A stretch of DNA of 64,000 bases from Salibacterium lacus. GTDB lineage: Bacteria > Bacillota > Bacilli > Bacillales > Marinococcaceae. The notes under the pieces are model-generated. The model saw only the letters and a program-made list of their open reading frames with translations. It did no database searches and was not told the DNA's origin. Of the stretch, positions 1 through 8,156 are shown one piece after another. A program made the translations under genes and the position numbers. The stretch is taken from assembly GCF_042684865.1 (NCBI RefSeq), contig NZ_JBHUML010000005.1, forward strand, positions 372,001-436,000. Direction: 5' to 3'. Each line of letters opens with the position of its first letter. Within the stretch, counting starts at the first letter, position 1.

Positions 1-105
1 CCAAAGATGCCCAAAGTTATTGCGCAACAGGTAATAGACGGGAGGTACGCTGTCCCCAATCTTCTCGAAGGAATCTATGCTGAACTGCGGGAAGGCATCA
101 AATGA
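1..105 (+). pseudogene. 3' end of an unidentified reading frame entering from the left edge
   Basis: Frame 1 is open from the first base to a TGA at 103-105 and encodes 34 residues ending in LREGIK. No family is recognised. It may be the tail of a gene that starts outside the window or a mobile-element remnant like those downstream. From 106 to 427 I see no supported gene. Short frames there lack a ribosome-binding site. Confidence 0.3.
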
Positions 106-427
106 CGAGATCAACTCGTTCAGTTTCTGGCTCAAGTAGAAGGACGCATTTTATAAATTGGAAGAAGCGCTACTTCCCGGAGTTTGACAGCGTATTTAAG
201 CAGTGGAATAGAATTATGGCTTCAGCCCCCTGCGGGTGGTTCCTCTGCCTCAGTTGCCAAACACATCACTTCAATATTTATAATAAATAGTCGTGATAAA
301 TCTCTAGGTAAGAGCTAAGACTCTTCTCCTGTGTAACTCTATCATATACTACATCGGAACGGACTTGTCTTGTTATGCAGAGTCGGCCGCTCCTATCCAG
401 TCCCCACCTCACAATAGGCATGCTTCT

Positions 428-3400
428 TTATCTATATAATAAGTCAACTCTATTTACTCGTGAATAATTACTGAGAAACTCAACCTCATTTGATTCTAAC
501 CCATATAATTCGTTAGTAATATTATCGAGCTTCTCCCACAGTCTTGTTAATCTAGAATAAGTAACTCTTCTTTCTCTTACACTCTCTTGATGATATTTTC
601 CCTGCAAATTTTTAATTTGATCATGCAAATCAGATAATAATTGTGTGTTACCTGAATTTTTTAAATTGTAGTAAGGAAACAAAGTAGGAACTAAAAATTG
701 TTTATTAAACTTGTAGTTATCATTTTGCTGTGGATTTGCTTCTATCTTTGCCATCGCTGAAAATGAATTAGAGTTTATAATACAGGCCACTGCTTTTTTA
801 AAATCAACCGACTCGCCTTCTATCAAAATCTGCCATATATTAGCGTTATCAGCAAACTCGTTTCCATTTACATAAGAAGCAAAAGTATCACGTGCGGTCA
901 TAGGTACCATGATTTTGTCTTTATTAAACAAATGATGATTTTGAATTCTCTTAAATCCATGCCATTGTTCAGGATCATTAATATATTGCCTATTATCCTT
1001 AATTAATTTCTCATTTTTCATTAAATATTCATATGCACATCTATAGTTATTTGCTAACTCACTAATACTTAATAAATCATTATTACTCTGACCTTTATAA
1101 GGAAAAAACAAATATGTATCTGGATTGAGGATTTTGAAGCAATAAAAATTTTCATTTAATATGACTTTTCTCATTAGTGATTCTTCGATTTCAACAGACT
1201 CATTAAAACCGTTAGTTCCAAATAAAATTCCATTACTCACCTTACAATCTTTCAAAACATACATTTTTTTCCACAAAGGTTGAATACCAGTGTTTATTTC
1301 AATGCCTGGTATATTTCCAAATTCAATATTACCTATATTTTTTAATCTTTCTTTGATGTTTGCAAGTAAGAAAGTATCGTAAGACCATGTTCTTTCTTTC
1401 AATGTTTCTGCATTTATAGTTGTTTTTTTCATAGCTGCTTCGTACAATTCATCTTTTTCTAAACCTCTTTGAACATCTAATCTTTTATTAGGTAGAAAAT
1501 AGCTATATGTAACTTCCTCATTAACACTTTTGTTAACCTTTAAGTAAGCAATATAGGTGGCTCTATCTTTAAAAATTGCAGTACTTTTAAAATCAACAAT
1601 CTCTTCTAGAAAATTGTTGTCAGCTAATGTTTCTCTTATCTTTTTTCCATATTCAGTTTTAAAAAAGCGCTTTTGCATGATGAAACCCAATTTCCCATGT
1701 TCTCTTAAAAAATTAATGGACCTTGCTATAAAATAAATAGATAAATCCGTTTTACCGTCTCCAACAAAATATTTGTTTTTTATATAATGATACATGTGTG
1801 GGTATAGGTTCACAAGATGTTTAGGTTCGACATATGGAGGATTTCCTATTATGTAGTTGAACCCCCCTTTATCAAATACATCTTTGAAAAAATATTTGAT
1901 TTCTAATGGTTTTGTTTTATACAGTTCTTCCTCAGGTATATCATCCAAATCGAAAAAATCATTTTCCACTAGAGCATTACCGTCCACCATGTTAAGATCA
2001 ATTTCTTTTAATATTTTTTCTCCAAGCACTCCTACTTCTTCTAGAAGTGGAAGTGGATTATTATCTATAATTTTTAAAGCTAAAGTCATTTTTGTAACTT
2101 CTAATGCTGTTTCATCAATATCAAGTCCATATAAACAATTTTTCATAATTTCTCTTTTAGCATCCACTTTTAAATAGGTTCCATTCAAGTCATTAACAAA
2201 CCAACTTAAATACTCTGATTCTATTGAATTGTTATTAAATAACTCAACTAATTTTGATTCTAATAAGTTAAAAGCAGAAACTAAAAATGTTCCACTTCCA
2301 CAAGCTGGTTCGAGAATTTTGTTATCTAATAATTCTTTTGCGGAAGTCACACTATTTAAATCCAATGTTTTTTTTACAATATAATTGACTAAATATTTTG
2401 GAGTACTAATTCCGCCATTAGTCTTTTGATAAAGATCTTTGTATATTTCCTTAACTTCACCATTAACTACTTCAATTTTTGTGCTTAAGAATCTTTCATA
2501 AATTTCAGCAATTAAGGTAACCGGTATTACATCGAATTTATATGGAGAAGGATAGTATAGCTTTTCTATATATTGATTGAATATATAGTCATCAACATGT
2601 AACCTTTGAAAGATTTTATCTTTTTCAAACATAGCTCCATCATAGTGTTCATAAAAATCAGCATAGCAACTACTTTTAAAATTCACCCAAAAACCTTTTT
2701 CTAAATAAGATTCTAGTAATCCTTGCTTTTCAATTCCTTTAGATTCAGCTACTCTAATAAATATTATTCTATCTAATATCAGTTGTGCATAATAATTTAA
2801 ATCACCATAATCTTTGTCATTTCCTAGTTCTGGGTTATTAGTTAGTAAATTAGATGCCAGCTCAAAGCGGAAATTAGATAATATTTGCATAAATTTGTTG
2901 TCCAAAGTATTACTGCCTTCGAATCCCTGTTTATCATATAACTGCATAAGAGATCCATTATATATAGAGTTTTTATCTAGCAATTGATATAAAAAGTCAA
3001 AATTATTTATGTAATCTTCGAGACTAAGAAATTCAGCACCAATATTAGCTTCTTGATTAATATTAGGTTCAAATCTACAATCATACACTACAAACTCTCG
3101 AAAATTAGTTGCAAATGAACATGGGAGGTCTGAGCTATATCCATATGATTTGACTTGAAAAGCTACTTCCTTGTCATGTATTAAATCCGCATTTAAGTCT
3201 TTAGCATCTAGAAATGCTTTAGTTACTTTGCCATTAACCATTTTATAATCAGGTTTTGTATGAGTTGAATCAATTAATTTCAATTTTTCTTTTTGGCTAT
3301 TATCTAAATGTTTCTCTTGTACTATTTGATTGGTGCTCCCAACATCCCAACCAAAAATCTCTAGCATTTTATTAATATAAAACCTTACTGTCTCTTCAGT

Positions 3401-3475
3401 CACGTCTTCAATGTTTATAACTTCTGAATTGGTATTTCGTTTAAAATCTTTAATTAATTCATTTAATTTATTCAT
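428..3475 (-). CDS. Type IIG restriction-modification enzyme (fused endonuclease and adenine-N6 methyltransferase)
   Basis: A protein of about 1015 residues that should both cleave and methylate a specific DNA site. The N-terminal part has a PD-(D/E)xK-like pattern (PDYK, then FLDAK about 20 residues later). The middle carries the SAM-binding motif PACGSGTFL and the catalytic NPPY of amino-methyltransferases (IIGNPPYVEP). The C-terminal third would be the target-recognition region. Length and order fit Eco57I/type IIG single-chain enzymes. ATG at 3475 is preferred because AAAGGAAG lies 5 bases upstream; GTG 3505 and ATG 3499 are possible. No separate methylase or specificity gene is adjacent, as expected for a self-contained system. 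The gene is more AT-rich than the metabolic genes to the right, suggesting transfer. Confidence 0.85.
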   Translation of the reverse strand: MNKLNELIKDFKRNTNSEVINIEDVTEETVRFYINKMLEIFGWDVGSTNQIVQEKHLDNSQKEKLKLIDSTHTKPDYKMVNGKVTKAFLDAKDLNADLIHDKEVAFQVKSYGYSSDLPCSFATNFREFVVYDCRFEPNINQEANIGAEFLSLEDYINNFDFLYQLLDKNSIYNGSLMQLYDKQGFEGSNTLDNKFMQILSNFRFELASNLLTNNPELGNDKDYGDLNYYAQLILDRIIFIRVAESKGIEKQGLLESYLEKGFWVNFKSSCYADFYEHYDGAMFEKDKIFQRLHVDDYIFNQYIEKLYYPSPYKFDVIPVTLIAEIYERFLSTKIEVVNGEVKEIYKDLYQKTNGGISTPKYLVNYIVKKTLDLNSVTSAKELLDNKILEPACGSGTFLVSAFNLLESKLVELFNNNSIESEYLSWFVNDLNGTYLKVDAKREIMKNCLYGLDIDETALEVTKMTLALKIIDNNPLPLLEEVGVLGEKILKEIDLNMVDGNALVENDFFDLDDIPEEELYKTKPLEIKYFFKDVFDKGGFNYIIGNPPYVEPKHLVNLYPHMYHYIKNKYFVGDGKTDLSIYFIARSINFLREHGKLGFIMQKRFFKTEYGKKIRETLADNNFLEEIVDFKSTAIFKDRATYIAYLKVNKSVNEEVTYSYFLPNKRLDVQRGLEKDELYEAAMKKTTINAETLKERTWSYDTFLLANIKERLKNIGNIEFGNIPGIEINTGIQPLWKKMYVLKDCKVSNGILFGTNGFNESVEIEESLMRKVILNENFYCFKILNPDTYLFFPYKGQSNNDLLSISELANNYRCAYEYLMKNEKLIKDNRQYINDPEQWHGFKRIQNHHLFNKDKIMVPMTARDTFASYVNGNEFADNANIWQILIEGESVDFKKAVACIINSNSFSAMAKIEANPQQNDNYKFNKQFLVPTLFPYYNLKNSGNTQLLSDLHDQIKNLQGKYHQESVRERRVTYSRLTRLWEKLDNITNELYGLESNEVEFLSNYSRVNRVDLLYR

Positions 3476-3732
3476 AGTTTCTTCCTTTGAATTCAGCATC
3501 CTCACCTCATTCTTAACAAATAAAAGTTGACATACGTTAAATTTCAGATTACCGTTTATTTCTTTTTGTTGTTCATTTTAGCAGAATATTTGTGTTTAGT
3601 ATAATTTTGAATTTCCATGAAGCTGATTTACATGGATCCCGTGTTCATAAGCGATCTGACTCATTTGTATTTGGCAAGAGAAAAATGCATAAAACGGCAA
3701 AACATTTATGTAGCCACTCGCTTGCATCCTTT

Positions 3733-4458
3733 TTACCTGTGCTTCAATGCGGTCGATTCCTTCAGCCGATGACTGTCACCATCGAATAATACCAGGTGAG
3801 AGTGGTGGATCAACCGATCCACGACGGCCTCTGTTAAAATGGGATCTCCAAAGACATGGTTCCATTCTCCGAACTGAAGGTTCGTTGTAATGATGATACT
3901 TCGCTTTTCATAACACAGCGATATGACTTGGAATAACAGCTCGGCTCCCTGCTTATGCAGAGGGATATACCCCAGCTCATCCAGGATCAATAGATCAAGT
4001 TTCTCGATCTTTTTGAACAGTTTGCTTCATACGCCTTTCTCGTTAGCGTCTAATAGTTCATTGATTAAGGAAGCCACGGTATAAAATTTCACGTGTTTTC
4101 CCTGGTGCTGGATAACGTTCAATCCTATGAGTGTGGCAAGGTACGTCTTCCCCGCACCAACACCTCCATAAAAAATGACATTCTCCTGATGTTCCATGAA
4201 TCTACCGTTATATAAAGTGTCTTGGTCAAGATCCGCCCCCATACGTACCTCCTTACAAACGAAAGGTTTGCCGGACGCCTTTGGCAGGGTTGCCGCCTTT
4301 AATAATAGGTTGATTTTACGCTCTTCCCACTGTTCAATTTCTTTTTCAAACAGCTGAAGGAGAAATTCCTCGTGTGTTTCTGCTTGAATGTCTTGATAGT
4401 GAGCTCGTACCCAGCTGAGCTTCAAGCTTTTGGCATAGGCCTGGATTTTTTCATGCAT
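3733..4458 (-). pseudogene. istB: IstB-like ATP-binding transposition helper, interrupted by a nonsense codon
   Basis: AAA+ partner of the IstA transposase. The N-terminal section (4027-4458) has Walker A in GGVGAGKTYLA. The C-terminal section (3733-4026) has the Walker B-like LLILDELGY. The two sections are in one frame, separated by a TGA at 4027-4029. The other copy in this window (6242-6766) reads straight through here: GPLSK there, GV-stop-SK here. So this is a point nonsense mutation and not a frameshift. The start overlaps the end of istA by 8 bases, the normal IS21 arrangement. Confidence 0.8.
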
Positions 4459-5959
4459 GGCTGCTGCCCCCTTTCACCTGGAAAAAAGCATCATACTGCT
4501 TCATGCCTCGGTGAGCCTCCGGCATGGAGGGAAGCTGCTGCGGAACATCAACGGTTTCTCTGTAGCCACGTCCATGCATCTGCTGATGATACACCTGTTG
4601 AATCGCATCAGCCGAAGGGTGCCCCTGTTTCGAAGCCGTTTTCAATGCTTGAACCGCTTTGTCCATTTGTTGATCTTTCATGATGGTCGCTAAAAACTTC
4701 AAGGCTTCTTTCTTTTCGGAAAGCGTGCAGTCTTCGAGATACGCTCGCCACGGTTTCGGCAGTTGATCAAAAAACGTCGTATACTTAAGGGCTGTAGGCC
4801 GTTTGGCCATGAGAGACAAGTAAGGCACCCAGTCTATGGATTCTGTTTCTCCACCATACAATCGTTGATGAGAAACAATAACGTCGTCATCCTGAAAAAT
4901 GATAATGCGGTTATACGAAATGCCCACCAAGACCCTTTGACTGGCGAATCGCGGCGATGTGGAATATTTCTTTTGGTCCACCGTGACAAATCCATATTTG
5001 TCAGCTTTCAACGACTCATATCTCATGGTGTCATAAGGAGTCGAAGGCAGGTAGTATAGCGAGTCGAGATCTTTTTGGTGCAGCTCGGCAATAGACGTTC
5101 CATGTTTGTAATGCGGGCGTTCCCGGTCCCCTTCCACTTCCTCCCATAACGCATCATTGAGAGCTTCTAGGTCATACACTGTCCGTTCTGGAAGGAAAAA
5201 GTTGTTCCTCACATATTTCACCATGGCTTCGACGTGTCCTTTCTCATTCCCGGACACAGGATTACAAAATTCATACTTAAATCCATAGTGAAGAGCAAAA
5301 GTGCGAAACCTCTCCGTCAATTCTCTTTCGCCACGCGGTAGTATTTTCTTAACGGCTGGTGAAAGATTATCAAAACGAATCGTATTCGGGACGCCGTCGA
5401 TATGATGGAAAAACCGTTTTAAGCCTTCCAGAAAGCAGTCCTGATTCTGCGATTCGAAAACCTGCGTATAACAGCCGCCGCTGCCGGGAAAAGATAGGAT
5501 GAGATACGGAAGATCAACGATCTTACCTTCGCGGGAGAAAAGACCTTCCCCAAAGTCTACCTGTGCTGTTCCTGGTTTATTTTCTAACGGTAGAGCTGCA
5601 TCTTCGCTTTCTTCTACTAGTTCCATTTTTCTTCGGGAAACGTAATGGCGAACACTTCGCTCTGAACCTTTGAAACCATCCTTTTTTAACAATTGCCACA
5701 TACGTGTGGCGGTCCTTCTGTACTTTTTCTTTTTCTTCCTATCCTCTTGAATCCAGGCATCAATGGTCGGTTTCACGGGATCCATGACCGGTGACGGCTG
5801 CTTCTTTTTCGAGGCGGTTGACGTTTGGAAATCTTCTTTGTCCGCGTATTTTTTCACGGTCCGATAATCCGCCTTCGTTCTTCTTGCCACATCAGCGTAG
5901 CTGTACCCTTTATTATTTACTTCCTCCTTGATATACTCCATACAAGTCACTGCTAACAT
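4451..5959 (-). CDS. istA: IS21-family transposase IstA
   Basis: A 502-residue DDE transposase. The N-terminus has a helix-turn-helix (YSYADVARRTKADYRTVKKY). The integrase core begins near residue 130 (AQVDFGEG as first acidic motif), with RFDNLSPAV as second and NPVSGNEKGHVEAMVKY near the third (E). A Mu-type C-terminal domain follows. It looks intact. ATG 5959 lies directly after AGGAG; the in-frame GTG at 5950 has better spacing and may be the real start. It overlaps istB by 8 bases. Confidence 0.88.
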   Translation of the reverse strand: MLAVTCMEYIKEEVNNKGYSYADVARRTKADYRTVKKYADKEDFQTSTASKKKQPSPVMDPVKPTIDAWIQEDRKKKKKYRRTATRMWQLLKKDGFKGSERSVRHYVSRRKMELVEESEDAALPLENKPGTAQVDFGEGLFSREGKIVDLPYLILSFPGSGGCYTQVFESQNQDCFLEGLKRFFHHIDGVPNTIRFDNLSPAVKKILPRGERELTERFRTFALHYGFKYEFCNPVSGNEKGHVEAMVKYVRNNFFLPERTVYDLEALNDALWEEVEGDRERPHYKHGTSIAELHQKDLDSLYYLPSTPYDTMRYESLKADKYGFVTVDQKKYSTSPRFASQRVLVGISYNRIIIFQDDDVIVSHQRLYGGETESIDWVPYLSLMAKRPTALKYTTFFDQLPKPWRAYLEDCTLSEKKEALKFLATIMKDQQMDKAVQALKTASKQGHPSADAIQQVYHQQMHGRGYRETVDVPQQLPSMPEAHRGMKQYDAFFQVKGGSSHA

Positions 5960-6089
5960 CTCCTAGATGACCTCCTGTCCTTATAGGTTGCTTAACAGGA
6001 AGTCTATTGATTTTGGGGATGGCTAGCAAGTGGCTTTTTTTGTTTTTCACTTCCTTAGGCAACCAACATAGAAGGCCTGCCGTTACCTA

Positions 6090-6188
6090 CATTTTTATAA
6101 TGCCATAAACACTCATTGGCTTTTCTTCTTTCAAGATTTCCAACACGATTTGTGATTTGAATTCAGGAGTATATCGTTAACGTCTCAT
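6090..6188 (-). pseudogene. 5' relic of an IS3-type orfA
   Basis: Read leftward from ATG 6188 the sequence gives MRR-stop-RYTPEFKSQIVLEILKEEKP, which resembles the start of the helix-turn-helix OrfA of IS3-family elements. An AAGGAG lies upstream in good position. Similarity fades after about 33 codons. There is a TAA at codon 4, so it cannot be expressed. It abuts the right end of the IS21 element, suggesting that element landed in or next to an older IS3 copy. Confidence 0.55.
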
Positions 6189-6241
6189 ATACCTATCTTA
6201 ACATCTCCTTTTTTCGTGTCTAAAATCTTGGATCCATTATA

Positions 6242-6833
6242 GAAGTCCGGGTAGGGATAGAAGTAGCCCTGGACCAGGATATGTTTTATAACGGGAGGTT
6301 TATGGAAAATCAGGAGAATGTCATCTTTTATGGAGGCGTAGGTGCCGGAAAAACGTACCTCTCTATGCTCATAGGGTTAAATGTTATCCAGAATCAGGGG
6401 AAACACGTGAAGTTTTACACGGTCGCTTCGTTGGTCAACGAACGATTAAACGCCAACGAAAAAGGACCCTTGAGCAAAGTGTTTAAAAAGATTGAGAAAC
6501 TTGATTTATTGATTCTGGATGAGCTGGGGTATATCCCTTTGCATAAGCAGGGAGCTGATCTATTATTTCAAGTCATCAGTCTGTGTTATGAAAAGCGAAG
6601 TATCATCATCACAACGAATCTTCAGTTTGGAGAATGGAACCATGTCTTTGGAGATTCCATCTTAACAGAAGCTGTCGTGGATCGTCTGATTCACCATTCT
6701 CATCTCGTATTATTTGATGGCGACAGCCATCGGCTGAAAGAGTCTATGGCTTTTCAGCATACGTAAGATGCAGGGAAGCAAGTGGCTACATAAATGCTTT
6801 GCCGTTTTATGCATTTTTCTCTTGCCAAATACA
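6242..6833 (+). mobile_element. Truncated inverted copy of the IS21 element (istB 3' part plus terminus)
   Basis: The istB reading frame runs 6242-6766 without its first third. It starts mid-gene at EVRVG and includes GGVGAGKTYLS and LLILDELGY. Downstream, 6770-6833 is the inverted match of 3666-3725, so the same IS terminus is present, ending TGTATTTGG on the minus strand. Orientation is opposite to the full element, leaving roughly 0.55 kb inverted repeats around 3666-6833. It has no Walker A-preceding N-terminus and no istA, so it is a dead fragment. Confidence 0.75.
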
Positions 6834-7023
6834 GTCCTGGAATCCATTGATGGCGTAATACCCACTTTTTATGGTTGTGGATATGCGCTGCGACGTCACA
6901 TTGGGAGCAATGATTGGGCATTTCAATAGGTAGTAAATCTGCAACCCTACGGTTGTCGTCGGATTTAAATAATTGATGTAAGTGGAAATCTTTTAACTCT
7001 AAAGTTGCATAATTAATAGAAAA
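6834..7023 (-). pseudogene. Possible N-terminal fragment of a zinc-ribbon transposase (ISL3-like)
   Basis: The minus frame reads LELKDFHLHQLF, then HCSQCD and HIHNHKKWVLRH about 30 residues on, then breaks exactly at the terminus of the inverted IS21 fragment. A C-x2-C followed by a basic HxH stretch near the start is typical of ISL3 transposase zinc fingers, but the match is from memory and short. It may instead be an unrelated truncated gene. If correct, the IS21 fragment sits inside it. Confidence 0.3.
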
Positions 7024-7114
7024 AATTCCATGTATGTTTATAAAAAGACAGAACTCCCAAATCTGCGGTACGATGGATGCGCTGACAAACACGTACACAG
7101 AGGGGTTCTGTCAT

Positions 7115-8050
7115 ATGTCTATTCTAGCACAGTCATCATCTATCGACAATTTCTTAGACCAAATAAATGTATCGCTTCATGTGTCAAAACCGGCATACCA
7201 GCATCTTTCCCATCTCCTGCAGGGTATGATTCAAGAGCGGCGGAATGGAAGTATGACCGTACTACGGAACAGCAGTTTCTGGCAGCGCCATCTCCCATCG
7301 ATAACGCGATTTTTTCAATATGGACAGTGGAACGAGCAGGGCGTTCAGCGAAAGCTGCAGAAGTCTATCTATCAACAGGTTCAGCAGATGTCCTCTTCCG
7401 AGGATCCCTTGATGCTTATCATCGATGACAGCATCTGTCCAAAAACCAAGCCTTCGTCCCAGGCCATGGAACCGACAGAAGGAGCTTCGTATCCCTTTGA
7501 GCGTAAACAGGGGAAGCCTGTTTACGCTCATCAATGGGTAACGACGATGATAGGAGCCCGCGACTCCTATCTTCCTTATGCCATGACACCTTATGGGAAA
7601 GAAGAATATTCGAAACTTGATATGACCCGGAACCATATAGATCAAATACCGGACGGTACGCGGGACGTCTATGTCCTGACAGGCAGCTGGTATGCTTCCA
7701 ATCCTTGATTGACTACATTCAAGAACGTGGATGGCATTTCATCGGAGGTCTGAAAAGCAACCGTGTTCTGCTGGATGGCCGTATTCCTCAACCCGTCAAG
7801 GAATAGGCGCATCAAAAGGAAGACCAGCTATCCTGCATCGTCACCGTTGGAGACGTTTTTTACTGCGTTTATCGCTGTGCCGGAGCTTTGAAAGGCGGAC
7901 TTCAGGGAAAGATGCTGGCGTGTCCATCTTATGATAAACAGGGAGCTAATCATCGGTTCGCTTTTCTTCTACACAGATTCCAGCTTCACCACCCAACTGA
8001 TCCTGCATTTTTACGCCGAGCACCGGGACATTGAAACCTTTTTAAAATCT
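7115..8050 (+). pseudogene. IS701/IS4-like DDE transposase, frameshifted and 3'-truncated
   Basis: The first 198 residues (7115-7708) are intact: MSILAQSS at the start, then the acidic motif LIIDDSICPKTKPSS and GKPVYAHQWVTTMIG. The frame then breaks near 7708. Matching pieces continue in other frames to about 8050, where LILHFYAEHRDIETFLKSS resembles the conserved C-terminal Y-x2-R-x2-IE region. The rest is missing. At least two frame changes make it non-functional. A second relic of the same 5' part lies at 15100-15205. Confidence 0.7.
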
Positions 8051-8156
8051 AGCAATACATTATTTTTCTGCAATTTGCTTGCTAATTATTTATACACAAT
8101 AAATATTAGTATAATAAAGTAGAGTGATATTTTTCTTAAATGTGACTTCAATGTTA

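Larger units (their letters stand above)
3666..6068 (-). mobile_element. IS21-family insertion sequence, about 2.4 kb
   Basis: Contains istA and istB transcribed leftward with the usual small overlap. The proposed ends both begin TGT when read inward (TGTATTTGG at 3666; TGTTGGTTG read leftward from 6068). They share internal blocks ending in AGCCACT followed by GCT, the multi-block terminal repeats usual for IS21. No clear target duplication is visible. The ends are my estimate from this similarity and may shift by a few bases. The element is probably not autonomous because istB has an internal stop. Confidence 0.75.

Noticed and set aside
3592..3789. 65-codon plus-strand frame at the IS21 left end
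   Set aside because: It crosses the IS terminus and the end of istB, so it is a chance frame.
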